Below, piece after piece: positions 1-8,767 of a DNA stretch of 46,639 nucleotides (positions within the stretch are counted from its first letter, which is position 1; each line of letters starts with the position of its first letter). Below the pieces are notes generated by a model. The model searched no databases, had not been told where the DNA came from, and saw only the letters and a list, made by a program, of their open reading frames with translations. Made by a program: the position numbers and the translations under genes. This DNA is from Pseudomonadota bacterium (lineage in GTDB: Bacteria; Desulfobacterota; Syntrophorhabdia; Syntrophorhabdales; Syntrophorhabdaceae): contig JAPLKC010000036.1 of the NCBI GenBank assembly GCA_026388255.1, positions 66,716 to 113,354 on the forward strand, read 5' to 3'.

Positions 1-1227
1 CTCGATCACTTCAAAATCACGTTCAGACCCGCCCGGCTGGACAACCCCGGTAGAACCCTGATTTATTGCAGCATCAACACCGTCCCTGAAGGGGAAAAAT
101 CCATCGGATACAACAACGGAACCGATAAGCCCTGCCTTAGCTTCTCTCGTATGCTTCTCTATCTCTATCAGGTCTTCCATTCTCCTCAGACCCTTTTCAG
201 CCTCAAGTTTAAAAACCGCATATGGAACCCCGTACTTCTTAAATACCTCCTTGTCCATAAACTTTGTGTATGCCTTGAAGACGGCAATTTCCACAACGCC
301 TACCCTGTCCTGCTCTCCTGTGCCTATTGCTGCCGTTGCCTCATCTTTTACAAAAAGCGCAGAGTTCGAACTAACCCCCGATTCTACATACCAACCGAAA
401 AGCATATCCTCATATTCCTTTTCAGTCGGCGCCCTTTTGATCTTATAGGTTTCGCCTTTATATACAGCCTCGGCCGGTTTAAGGTCGTTTTTGTCTTTGA
501 TTTTAAAAGGCTGTGATTCCTGGACGATAATCCCTCCATCCATCAATGACTTGATATCTATGTGCCTCTTGAACTTATATTCATGGAGTCTGTCAATATC
601 CTTAATCTGGAGTATCCGCAGATTTTTCCACTTCTTTAATATATCAATGGCGCTCCCTTCAAAATCAGGTGCGCAAATCACTTCGAAATAGTAGGGCACC
701 ATTGCCTTCGCTGTCTCAATATCAATTGTCTTTGTAGTTACCACGGCGCCGCCGAAAGCAGCAATCCTGTCGCACCAGAATGCCTTCTCGAATGCCTCTG
801 CCGCTGTTGATCCGTAGGCAGCCCCACAGGGGTTATTGTGCTTCATGATTGCGCAGGCGGGTTTTTTATCGAGGAATTTTAAAATATTCAAGCCGTTGTC
901 AACATCGGTAAGGTTGATTTTCCCTGGATGTTTGCCGACCTGAAGCATATCCTGTTCCATGACCTTGCTCGTAAGTCCGCCCAGATAATCAAAGAACCTC
1001 ACATCTCCGAGCATGATATTACCGTTTGCAAGTTCATACATGGCCGAGGGCTGGTCAGGGTTGTCGCCATATCTCAAACCACGTTCCACGTCGCATTTCT
1101 CATCAGCATCATAGATACTCCATATCTTTTTCTTATATGTAAGCACCTGGCCGCCCATATCAATCTTTATCGTATCAGGAAATGCATCCTTTACAACCTT
1201 TTTATACATCCCTTTAATGTCTTCCAT
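1..1227 (-). CDS. purH: AICAR transformylase (single-domain PurH), partial
   Basis: Formylates AICAR with 10-formyl-tetrahydrofolate to FAICAR, the penultimate step of purine synthesis. The 409 codons visible start at ATG 1225-1227, behind a strong GGGGAGGTG ribosome site, and run off the window edge, so probably only about 20 C-terminal residues are missing. Visible family marks are LRYGDNPDQ near residue 52, the catalytic Lys-His in MKHNNPCGAA, and GSVVVSDGFFPFRDGVD near the end. The N-terminal MGS-type IMP cyclohydrolase domain of ordinary PurH is absent: the protein begins directly with the transformylase fold. It therefore resembles the stand-alone transformylases, and IMP cyclohydrolase must be encoded elsewhere. 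It follows the transketolase gene on the same strand after 98 bp. Confidence 0.9.
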   Translation of the reverse strand, partial: MEDIKGMYKKVVKDAFPDTIKIDMGGQVLTYKKKIWSIYDADEKCDVERGLRYGDNPDQPSAMYELANGNIMLGDVRFFDYLGGLTSKVMEQDMLQVGKHPGKINLTDVDNGLNILKFLDKKPACAIMKHNNPCGAAYGSTAAEAFEKAFWCDRIAAFGGAVVTTKTIDIETAKAMVPYYFEVICAPDFEGSAIDILKKWKNLRILQIKDIDRLHEYKFKRHIDIKSLMDGGIIVQESQPFKIKDKNDLKPAEAVYKGETYKIKRAPTEKEYEDMLFGWYVESGVSSNSALFVKDEATAAIGTGEQDRVGVVEIAVFKAYTKFMDKEVFKKYGVPYAVFKLEAEKGLRRMEDLIEIEKHTREAKAGLIGSVVVSDGFFPFRDGVDAAINQGSTGVVQPGGSERDFEVIE

Positions 1228-1325
1228 GAAGCACCTCCCCTTTTTTAATTAAGCATAAAGCATAGAAAATGCAGAATTTTTAAATCATTAATGCTAAATG
1301 TTTCATTCTTCAGCAATAAAGTGCC

Positions 1326-3215
1326 TTATTGCATGATTTTTAACAGCGCCTTAGCCATAGACTCCACATCCAGCCCCTCTATGGCATATGCCTCTTCAGT
1401 ATCGCCGGATGCCCCATAATGCCTGACCCCAAAGGATTCAAACTTCCCTTTGTATCCGTTCCTTAAAAGATATCCTGTAATTACCGGTGCAATGCCGGTG
1501 AATACATTATGGTCTTCATAGGTAAAGATATAGGGCTGTGCAAGTGTTTCTCTCATGGCATTGCTGTCTATCTCATGCACACAGGACATGTTGATCACTT
1601 TCAGAACAATACCCTTTTTGGCAAACTCTTCCCTGATCTTTATTGCTTTGACAACCATACCGCCATATGTAATGATTGCACCGTCATGGCCATCCCGTAT
1701 CGTGTCCATGCTGCCGTAGTTAAAGGTATATTTGTCACCGAAACTTAACTTTCCGTCATCGCCGGAAATTACCGGCCACCTGTTTCTCCCTGTTGCAACA
1801 AGAAAGTTGCCCTTTGTTCCGGCAACATACCTGATTACCCTGTCCACCTGATTCGGATCACAGGGGACTATTGTTTTGAAATTGAAAAGGCTCCGTGAAA
1901 GGCCCACATAATCAACGCACTGATGCGTCTTGCCGTCTGGTCCCACATCAAGACCGACATGGGTCAGGATAAGCTTAAGGTTCGTATTATTTATATCGTT
2001 CAACCTCTCCTGGTTATATGTCTCGTCGATCCCGAAGACGCCGAAATCGGCAAAAAATGTGAGTATTCCTGTAGTCGATAATGCTCCGGCAATAGTTGCA
2101 GTATTATGCTCCTGTATACCCCCCTGGAAGAAATAATCGGGGTAGGCACTGTTAAAATCGCCTGTCTTTACCGAACCTGCAAGATCGCAGTCAAATGTGC
2201 ATATCGTACACCCCTTGCCGATATTCCTGTCGCCGAGGTCTTTTAATGTCTTTCCGAAGGCGGTTCTGTTGTCGATCTTATCCTCTTCGTTGTAGGTAAA
2301 GGGACTACCTGTATCAACATCGGGTATCTGAACATCAACGTAAGGCTTCCAGGTCCATTGACCTTTTCTTTTTTCCCGGTAAAATTCGAAATTATCCTCC
2401 ATTTGCAGTGCCTCAAGGGCGTCTTTATATTCTTTTTCATTCAGAGGATTCCCATGGTATTTTTCTTTATTTTCCATAAAGGGGATGCCGTTGCCCATCA
2501 CTGTATGTGCCAGTATACATATAGGATTTTCAGAGCTTCTTGCCTTCTTGAGCGCCGTGTATATTTCGTCATAGTCATGTCCGTTTATCTCAACAATATC
2601 CCATCCGTCGGACAGATAATTCTCAATGATGTTCTGCGGCATAACATGGTCAATGCTCCCACTTATCTGAAGACGGTTATAATCTATCAGGGCCGTAATA
2701 TTGGATAACCCGTATTTACTTGCAAATCTCCTTGCCTCACTCAATTGTCCCTTCTGCTGCTCTCCGTCACCCATAAAGACGTACACATGGGTATCTTCCT
2801 TTTTTATCTTTGAGGCAATGGCAAAGCCGCACCCGGCAGACAGACCCTGACCAAGATTACCCGTTGACCAGTCAATAAAGGGGATACCCCTCACCACATG
2901 TCCCTCAAAAGGGCTCCCGCCTTTCCTGAAAAATGCCGTTACTTCATCTGCAGGCATATGCCCGAGCCTTGCAAGTGCAGCATAAACCCCGGGGGATGTA
3001 TGGCCGTGGCTTATTACCACCCTGTCTCTGGGTTCCTCGCTCAGTTTTGCATATGAAAAAAGCACAAGGTATGCATCAAGGGAAGAGATGGATCCGCCGG
3101 GGTGCCCTGTGCCTGAGAGTCTTGTCATGGTCAGGATATCACCTTTTGCAAGGCGTGATAATGCTTTCAGCTTGATCAATTCTTCATTCGTCAATTTTTC
3201 TCTTTCAAACGGCAT
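1326..3215 (-). CDS. tkt: Transketolase
   Basis: Thiamine-diphosphate enzyme moving two-carbon units between sugar phosphates in the non-oxidative pentose phosphate pathway. It has full family length (about 629 aa) with both halves fused. The N-terminal ThDP domain shows GHPGG near residue 38 and the GDGEQQKG cofactor motif near residue 150. The pyrimidine-binding domain shows GIQEHN and the FADFGVFG stretch, followed by a C-terminal transketolase domain. Two adjacent ATGs exist (3216-3218 and 3213-3215). I prefer the second, because the AAAGGAG site at 3221-3227 is only 2 bases from the first ATG but 5 from the second. It probably supplies ribose phosphate to the purine gene downstream. Confidence 0.92.
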   Translation of the reverse strand: MPFEREKLTNEELIKLKALSRLAKGDILTMTRLSGTGHPGGSISSLDAYLVLFSYAKLSEEPRDRVVISHGHTSPGVYAALARLGHMPADEVTAFFRKGGSPFEGHVVRGIPFIDWSTGNLGQGLSAGCGFAIASKIKKEDTHVYVFMGDGEQQKGQLSEARRFASKYGLSNITALIDYNRLQISGSIDHVMPQNIIENYLSDGWDIVEINGHDYDEIYTALKKARSSENPICILAHTVMGNGIPFMENKEKYHGNPLNEKEYKDALEALQMEDNFEFYREKRKGQWTWKPYVDVQIPDVDTGSPFTYNEEDKIDNRTAFGKTLKDLGDRNIGKGCTICTFDCDLAGSVKTGDFNSAYPDYFFQGGIQEHNTATIAGALSTTGILTFFADFGVFGIDETYNQERLNDINNTNLKLILTHVGLDVGPDGKTHQCVDYVGLSRSLFNFKTIVPCDPNQVDRVIRYVAGTKGNFLVATGRNRWPVISGDDGKLSFGDKYTFNYGSMDTIRDGHDGAIITYGGMVVKAIKIREEFAKKGIVLKVINMSCVHEIDSNAMRETLAQPYIFTYEDHNVFTGIAPVITGYLLRNGYKGKFESFGVRHYGASGDTEEAYAIEGLDVESMAKALLKIMQ

Positions 3216-3343
3216 CATTACTCCTTTATATTGTATTATAATTAAATATCAGTTTTAAGCGGCCAGTCTTAAATCCGCAATGCCTGCCTTTCCCTGTTTT
3301 ACCTGCAGGCGGGAGGAAGACAGGTACAATCCGGAATCGAAAA

Positions 3344-3964
3344 TTACAGATTATAGTGATCACATTCCTTTTGCAAGAGGCACCTGTCACATTCAGGTTT
3401 CTGTGCCCGGCACAGGTATCTCCCGTGTAGTATCAAAAGAAGGGAAAGGTCTATCCATAAGCATTCCGGAGTTGCCTTCTTCAGGTCTTTTTCTATCTTC
3501 TCGGGATCGCTGCTGCCTGTAATTCCGATCCGCCCCGATACCCTGACAACATGAGTGTCTACAATAACTGCCGGTGTCTTGTAGGCAAGGCCTACAATCA
3601 TATTTGCAGATTTTCTGCCGATACCTTTTATTGTGGCAAAGGCATCAATATCCTCAGGTATGTGTCCCTTAAACCTCTCGGATATTTCACGGGCAATGTT
3701 TTTCAGGTTCTTTGCCTTGTTTTTATAAAAGCCTGTCGGTCTTATATCTTCTTCGAGTATCTCAAGGGGGGCGTCTATATAATCCTGGAGGGACCTGTAT
3801 TTTTTAAAAAGGGATACGGTAACCCTGTTAACCCTTTCATCGGTGCATTGTGCGGAAAGCACCGTAGCAACAGCAAGCTCCAGGGCGTTTCCGTATGTCA
3901 GTTCACATCTGGGCTCGCCATGCATATCCCTCAACTTACTTAATATTAATTCGATATTTTTCAT
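3344..3964 (-). CDS. nth: Endonuclease III (DNA glycosylase/AP lyase)
   Basis: Base-excision repair enzyme removing oxidised pyrimidines. From ATG 3964 the protein is 206 aa, the usual length. It has the helix-hairpin-helix GIGRKSAN with catalytic Lys118, the catalytic Asp136 in VDTHVVRV, and a C-terminal [4Fe-4S] motif C185-x6-C192-x2-C195-x5-C201. The frame stays open upstream to a TTG at 4016-4018, but that start has no ribosome site and would add 18 residues not found in the family, so the internal ATG is preferred. The Shine-Dalgarno in front of it is weak. Confidence 0.93.
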   Translation of the reverse strand: MKNIELILSKLRDMHGEPRCELTYGNALELAVATVLSAQCTDERVNRVTVSLFKKYRSLQDYIDAPLEILEEDIRPTGFYKNKAKNLKNIAREISERFKGHIPEDIDAFATIKGIGRKSANMIVGLAYKTPAVIVDTHVVRVSGRIGITGSSDPEKIEKDLKKATPECLWIDLSLLLILHGRYLCRAQKPECDRCLLQKECDHYNL

Positions 3965-4380
3965 TGTAAAACTGCTGAATGTATCATTTATATACCACTT
4001 ATACGATAGTGTATTCAACGGGAAAAAAGGGATAGGCAGGTATCCGGTTGCGTATTACATATCGATGTCATAATAAAAGCGATAAGGCAGGCAAGACAAT
4101 ATATGACTATATATCGAGCATTTCCCGTAATGTCTGAAGCAGTTTGCCTGGCGATAAAGGCTTGGAGATAAAGTGAAATTCTTTATCCCTGAGGCCTTTA
4201 TTTAGAACAATATCTCTGAGCACGGTGATGATAATTATTTAACCTCATTATAGCCCACTCTCTTTGTTGATAAATCGGACATGTATCACCTAATCGAATT
4301 CTTTTAAAAAATTTCCATCATTTTCATGTAACAGATTCTACTTATTTTGTGAGAAAAATGATAGTATCTCGGGGATTGAC
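3965..4380. other. Intergenic region with receiver relic
   Basis: 416 bases between the divergent nth and HD-domain genes. It holds the short receiver-domain relic listed separately at about 4107-4229 and otherwise AT-rich sequence. I see no RNA gene or clear terminator. Confidence 0.6.
4107..4229 (-). pseudogene. Relic of a response-regulator receiver C-terminus
   Basis: On the minus strand about 40 sense codons end at TAG 4107-4109 and read ...LRDKEFHFISKPLSPGKLLQ followed by TLREMLDI. This matches the last alpha4-beta5-alpha5 part of receiver domains of hybrid histidine kinases (…FIxKPFSPxxLLxxVRExLD), including the conserved Lys-Pro. The frame is closed by TAA immediately upstream and has no start codon, no phospho-acceptor Asp region and no kinase. 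I read it as the 3' scrap of a deleted hybrid kinase or receiver gene. Confidence 0.6.
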
Positions 4381-4977
4381 ATGATACGTAAAAATCCCGA
4401 AACACCTCGCCTGAACAGCACCGAATCATCTATCTTCCGGTTAGCCAAGCCCTATCTGCAGGCAAGAAACAACGAACTTCATGCGCGGAATGCGATAGAG
4501 TTCGCTTTCAGGTTGCTCACAATCTACAAAGCTGACAGGTATGTGATCATCCCGGCCATGATTCTGCACGATGTAGGGTGGAGTGTGGTACCCGAAGAGA
4601 TTATTAAGAAGACATGCCGCCCTCATCCGGACAAAAACCTACTCAGGATTCATGAAGGAGAAAGTTTGAAGATTGCTCGTGATATCCTGAAGAAGGTTGG
4701 CTATGATACGGCCAGAACGGCTGAGATACTTGAGATTATAGATGGCCATGACTCAAGGCGTGGAGCCCTCTCAATCAATGATCAGATCGTGCAGGATTCG
4801 GACAAGCTGACCCGTTATGCAGGGAACTTCCTGTTTTTGGTCCGGCAGTTACCTATGACAACTGTGGAATTTGCCATATCGCTTGAACAGCTTATCGACC
4901 AATGGTTCTTCCTCCCGGATTCCAAAGAAATGGCGAGAGCAGAACTTGTCCAGCGTCGTATAGAAATAGATAGTTAG
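4381..4977 (+). CDS. HD-domain phosphohydrolase-like protein
   Basis: 198 aa. The metal-binding HD signature is complete: His in LHARNA (about residue 34), HD in ILHDVGW (about 62-63), RIHEGESLKIA, then IIDGHDSRRG and QDSDKL. The fold suggests a metal-dependent phosphohydrolase (nucleotide or pyrophosphate), but the substrate cannot be told from sequence. A clear paralogue lies at 45438-46028 with the same order of motifs and the same QWF motif near the C-terminus. The start follows CGGGGATTGAC, a poor ribosome site. It is probably not co-transcribed with the two-component genes, since an inverted repeat separates them. Confidence 0.75.
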   Translation: MIRKNPETPRLNSTESSIFRLAKPYLQARNNELHARNAIEFAFRLLTIYKADRYVIIPAMILHDVGWSVVPEEIIKKTCRPHPDKNLLRIHEGESLKIARDILKKVGYDTARTAEILEIIDGHDSRRGALSINDQIVQDSDKLTRYAGNFLFLVRQLPMTTVEFAISLEQLIDQWFFLPDSKEMARAELVQRRIEIDS

Positions 4978-4994
4978 TATTGCTCAAAAAAACA

Positions 4995-5028
4995 TTTTAA
5001 AACAATCCATTACCAAATTGTTTTAAAA
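4995..5028. repeat. Perfect 12-bp inverted repeat upstream of response regulator
   Basis: TTTTAAAACAAT (4995-5006) and ATTGTTTTAAAA (5017-5028) are exact inverted repeats with a 10-base loop. They lie directly over the expected -35 region of the response-regulator promoter and also behind the HD gene stop. It could be an operator for autoregulation or a weak terminator for the HD gene. Confidence 0.6.
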
Positions 5029-5044
5029 AATGATTTTTTTACTA

Positions 5045-5050
5045 TATAAT
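5045..5050 (+). promoter_or_regulatory. -10 box, putative leaderless promoter
   Basis: A consensus TATAAT sits 7 bases before the ATG at 5058, placing the expected transcription start at or next to the start codon. The -35 is poor and no Shine-Dalgarno is present. Confidence 0.5.
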
Positions 5051-5057
5051 AAATAGT

Positions 5058-5738
5058 ATGAATATACTCTTGGTAGAGGACGAAGAAAAGGTAGCAAGCT
5101 TTATAAGCAAAGGCTTGGAGGAAGAGGGATACAACGTAGAAATTGCTTACAACGGCAGAACAGGACTGGAATTTTTAAGAGATTGCAGCTACGATATTGT
5201 TCTTCTTGACCTCATGATACCGGAAATAGACGGGCTTGAACTTCTAAGCAATATAAGGGCATGGGGTATCGATACCCCTGTACTGATAATTACAGCAAAA
5301 ACCTCAAAAGAAGACGTTATAAAAGGGCTTGATGCTGGCAGCGATGATTATCTCACAAAACCCTTTTCCTTTGAAGAACTCCTTGCAAGGATAAGGGCGT
5401 TATTGAGAAGAAGCAAAAAGGCAGATGCCCATATCCTTGAGTATAAAGACCTGGTTTTAAACCCCTATAACAGAAAAATGAATATAGCATCGAAAGAGGC
5501 AGAGTTGACTGAAAAAGAGTATTTGATATTGGAATTTATGTTGAAAAACAAGGAAAAACCCTTAAACAGAAAAGAAATTGCAGAATACGCATGGCAAAAT
5601 GCAAACGATTCAACTAATATCGTGGATGTTTATGTCAACTTTCTCAGAAAAAAAATGGAATCTTTATCTTCGAAGAAATATATTCACACCGTTAGAGGCA
5701 CTGGTTATATACTGAAAGAAGAAAATGAAAAAGATTAA
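5058..5738 (+). CDS. OmpR/PhoB-family response regulator
   Basis: 226 aa DNA-binding response regulator. The receiver domain (1-115) has the acidic pocket VEDEE at 6-10, phospho-acceptor Asp51 in VLLDLMIP, the switch Thr in IITAKT and Lys in LTKPFS. A C-terminal winged helix follows, ending in the typical HTVRGTGYIL. The start gives the canonical N-terminus (MNILLVEDEE) although no ribosome site precedes it. The stop overlaps the ATG of the sensor kinase by 14 bases, so the two are translationally coupled. With HtrA downstream, the likely role is control of an envelope-stress response; that role is inferred from context. Confidence 0.92.
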   Translation: MNILLVEDEEKVASFISKGLEEEGYNVEIAYNGRTGLEFLRDCSYDIVLLDLMIPEIDGLELLSNIRAWGIDTPVLIITAKTSKEDVIKGLDAGSDDYLTKPFSFEELLARIRALLRRSKKADAHILEYKDLVLNPYNRKMNIASKEAELTEKEYLILEFMLKNKEKPLNRKEIAEYAWQNANDSTNIVDVYVNFLRKKMESLSSKKYIHTVRGTGYILKEENEKD

Positions 5739-7134
5739 TTTACCTATAAAATGGAGGCTCACATTATGGTATGGGTTGATCCTTACCTTGATCCTTTTAG
5801 TTTTTTCAAGCGGAGTATATATATATTTCAGAAACAGCCTCCAAAAAAGTATAGACGCAAAGATTAAATCTATCGGCGAAATATTGTCGTCCTCCATGAC
5901 GGGAAGCCATAACACAAGCATATTCGGAAACTTTGAAAGATACCTTGAAAATGTCCTTGGTAAAAAGCCAAAAGGTAAATTTATTCAGATAATGGATACC
6001 TCAGGAAAAATCGGGGCAAAGATGAACGATATTGAAACCGAAATCCTGCCGTCGAACTTTAAAACACTTGAAAAGGTGCTCAACGGAGAAGTTGTCTATG
6101 AAACAATAGAACGGGTAAATCTGAGGTTGAGGATGGTTACAATCCCCATAATAGAGAATAAAGAAAACAAGAAGGTAACAAGTATCGTCCAGGTAGGCAC
6201 ATCCTTAGAAGATTTCGACGAAACCATGAAAAAACTTCTTATCATTATGATAATCAGTATCCCCACATCTATAGGCGTTAGCATAGTAGGCGGCTATTTT
6301 TTAGCAAAGAAGGCGTTTCGACCTGTCGATCAGATAAGAAAGGCTGCTGTGAAGATTACATTGAGTAACCTCGGCGAGAAAATTGATATTGGAGGCAGAA
6401 GGGATGAGCTTGGCAGGCTTGCACGTACCTTCAATGAAATGATCAGCAGGTTGCGGGACTCATTCCTGAGGATAAATCAGTTTAGTATTGATGTTTCGCA
6501 CGAACTTAAAACCCCTCTAACAATATTAAAGGGACAGACGGAGGTTGCATTAAGAAAAGACAGGGACAATGATGATTATATAAGCATACTAAAGAGTAAC
6601 CTTGAAGAGATTAACAGAATGGCAGAGATCATAGACGACCTGCTGCTGCTTTCTAAGGCTGACACAAAAGAGGTAAGGCTGAGCGTTGAAGATGTTTCGC
6701 TTAGAGACCTTATTGCCGATGTTTGTATGAATGTTAAAATTTTTGCGGACAACAAAGGAATAGGGTTAATGATTAAAGAGTTGGAAGATATTAAAATAAA
6801 GGGTGATGAGCTGAAACTCAGGAGGATGTTCCTGAATATTGTAGAAAATGGTATTAAATATACCCCACCGGGAGGAGAGGTGGAGATATCCTCCTTTATC
6901 AATAATGGCTATGTTCAGATTGATATAAAAGATAACGGCGTGGGCATAGCGGACGATGATATCAAGTTTGTCTTTGACAGATTCTACAGAGGAGACAAAT
7001 CAAGAAAACGCGAGAGCGGCAGCGGTCTTGGGCTGTCAATAAGCAAATGGATTGCCGAAGTGCATAAAGGTACAATAGAAGTAAAGAGCCGGTTGTCAGA
7101 AGGCAGCTTGTTCTCGATAAAATTACCTGTATAA
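5725..7134 (+). CDS. Membrane sensor histidine kinase
   Basis: 469 aa. Order: TM helix about 13-36, periplasmic sensor region about 37-168, TM helix about 171-195, HAMP linker about 196-245, dimerisation/H-box with phospho-acceptor His259 in DVSHELKTPL, then the ATPase domain with N-box (NIVENGIKYTPPGG), G1 (DNGVGI), F-box (FDRFYRGD) and G2 (GSGLGLSI). All catalytic boxes are intact. It partners the overlapping response regulator just upstream. The periplasmic domain has no motif I recognise, so the signal is unknown. Downstream htrA starts after a 13-base gap. Confidence 0.93.
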   Translation: MKKINLPIKWRLTLWYGLILTLILLVFSSGVYIYFRNSLQKSIDAKIKSIGEILSSSMTGSHNTSIFGNFERYLENVLGKKPKGKFIQIMDTSGKIGAKMNDIETEILPSNFKTLEKVLNGEVVYETIERVNLRLRMVTIPIIENKENKKVTSIVQVGTSLEDFDETMKKLLIIMIISIPTSIGVSIVGGYFLAKKAFRPVDQIRKAAVKITLSNLGEKIDIGGRRDELGRLARTFNEMISRLRDSFLRINQFSIDVSHELKTPLTILKGQTEVALRKDRDNDDYISILKSNLEEINRMAEIIDDLLLLSKADTKEVRLSVEDVSLRDLIADVCMNVKIFADNKGIGLMIKELEDIKIKGDELKLRRMFLNIVENGIKYTPPGGEVEISSFINNGYVQIDIKDNGVGIADDDIKFVFDRFYRGDKSRKRESGSGLGLSISKWIAEVHKGTIEVKSRLSEGSLFSIKLPV

Positions 7135-7147
7135 ATGAGGAGTTTAT

Positions 7148-8611
7148 ATGAGAAACAGAAGATGGTATTCGGTTATTATTTTACTGGTCATAGTGTTGTC
7201 AGGATTGGTGTATGTAAGGAGTAAGGTCTTTACCAGGGAATCCTGGTTTGATGCAACAAATGTGAATGTAAAGAAGGTAAACTTTGATAAAGGTCTGCCG
7301 AGTTTAAGCGAGCTTGTAAAGAATGTAAAGCCTTCTGTGGTGAATATCAGCACAACAACCGTTTTCAAAGGACCTGATGTGCAGGAGCGGTTTTTCGGCC
7401 AGCAAAATCCGTTCAAGGATTTTTTTGGAAACGATTTTTTTGAGAAATTTTTTGGTGATGCACCAAGAAGGGAATTTAAGCACAGAAGCCTTGGTTCAGG
7501 CTTTATAATCGACAGAGATGGGTATATTCTGACCAACAACCATGTTGTGGAAAAGGCTGTAAGCATAAAAGTAAAACTTTCCGATGAGAAGGAGTATGAT
7601 GCCAAAGTGATAGGGAAAGATGCCAAGACCGATATTGCTTTGATCAAGATAGATACAAAACACAATCTTCCTGTTGCTGCCTTCGGTGACTCCGAAAAGC
7701 TGGAGGTTGGCGATTGGGTTATTGCCATAGGCAACCCCTTTGGCCTTGAGCAGACCGTTACTGCAGGCATTGTCAGCGCAAAGGGCAGGGTTATCGGGGC
7801 CGGTCCATACGATGATTTTATCCAGACCGATGCATCAATTAATCCGGGTAACAGCGGCGGCCCTCTGTTTAATTTAAAAGGCGAGGTTGTTGGCATAAAT
7901 ACTGCGATTGTTTCGGGAGGACAGGGAATAGGCTTTGCAATCCCGATAAATGTTGCCAAAGAAATGCTTTCTCAATTGAAGTCAAAGGGAAAGGTGACAA
8001 GGGGGTGGCTTGGTGTAGTAATACAGAAGATAACCCCCGAGATCGCCAAGGGCTTTGGCTTGAAAGAATCTGAAGGAGCGCTTGTGTCGGATGTAATGGA
8101 GCAGAGTCCTGCTGAAAAGGCAGGGATTAAAAGAGGAGACATTATAATATCTTTTAACGGGAAAAAGATAAAGGACATGGACATGCTTCCAAGACTGGTG
8201 GGAGGGACAGAAATCGGTAAACAGGCCAAGGTCGGTATTATCAGGGATGGGAAGAATCTTGAAGTAAATGTTGTGATAGATGAATTGAAAGAGGAAAGCG
8301 CTCAGGCATCAAAGAAACCCGAAGTAGAAAAGGATTTTGGGCTTGTTGTGCAGAATATTACACCTGAGATTGCAAAGCATCTGAACATAAAAGATAAAAA
8401 AGGTGTGATCGTAACGGATGTTCAACCTGGTAGCCCTGCACAGAATGTAGATATACGCTCCGGAGATATCATAAAGGAGATTAACAGAAAGCCTGTACGG
8501 CATATCACTGATTTCAAGGATGCCATGAAGAGGGGCAATGTTAAGGAAGGCATAGTGTTGCTGGTAAAGAGAGAAAATATGACGTTCTATATTGTGTTAA
8601 GAGAGGAATAA
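7148..8611 (+). CDS. htrA: HtrA/DegP-type periplasmic serine protease
   Basis: 487 aa. An N-terminal hydrophobic segment (about 8-23) acts as signal peptide or anchor. The trypsin-like domain carries the full triad: His132 in TNNHVV, Asp162 in KTDIALIK and Ser236 in GNSGGPL. Two PDZ domains follow (about 275-370 and 385-485), with GWLGV and DVQPGSPA peptide-binding loops. An F-rich stretch before the protease core (RFFGQQNPF onward) is the LA-loop typical of Do-like proteases. The start follows AGGAGTTTAT. Its place behind the two-component pair suggests co-expression as a quality-control protease. Confidence 0.94.
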   Translation: MRNRRWYSVIILLVIVLSGLVYVRSKVFTRESWFDATNVNVKKVNFDKGLPSLSELVKNVKPSVVNISTTTVFKGPDVQERFFGQQNPFKDFFGNDFFEKFFGDAPRREFKHRSLGSGFIIDRDGYILTNNHVVEKAVSIKVKLSDEKEYDAKVIGKDAKTDIALIKIDTKHNLPVAAFGDSEKLEVGDWVIAIGNPFGLEQTVTAGIVSAKGRVIGAGPYDDFIQTDASINPGNSGGPLFNLKGEVVGINTAIVSGGQGIGFAIPINVAKEMLSQLKSKGKVTRGWLGVVIQKITPEIAKGFGLKESEGALVSDVMEQSPAEKAGIKRGDIIISFNGKKIKDMDMLPRLVGGTEIGKQAKVGIIRDGKNLEVNVVIDELKEESAQASKKPEVEKDFGLVVQNITPEIAKHLNIKDKKGVIVTDVQPGSPAQNVDIRSGDIIKEINRKPVRHITDFKDAMKRGNVKEGIVLLVKRENMTFYIVLREE

Positions 8612-8617
8612 TTACGT

Positions 8618-8723
8618 TTCACAGTTCACTGTTTGTATGAATTGGGGATTAGGCTAATAAAAAGGTTTTAGCTTTTTTCATCTTATATTTCTAATCTGCG
8701 GACCGATAACAGTGAACTGTGAA
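8618..8723. repeat. MITE-like element with 16-bp perfect terminal inverted repeats
   Basis: TTCACAGTTCACTGTT (8618-8633) and AACAGTGAACTGTGAA (8708-8723) are exact inverted complements enclosing 74 AT-rich bases. The element fills most of the 156-base gap between htrA and pilC. Its half-site resembles sequence at 46146-46176. No coding capacity. Confidence 0.6.
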
Positions 8724-8767
8724 CAATTTTCTTTTCATAATATTTTATTTGAGGTAATATAGGGATC

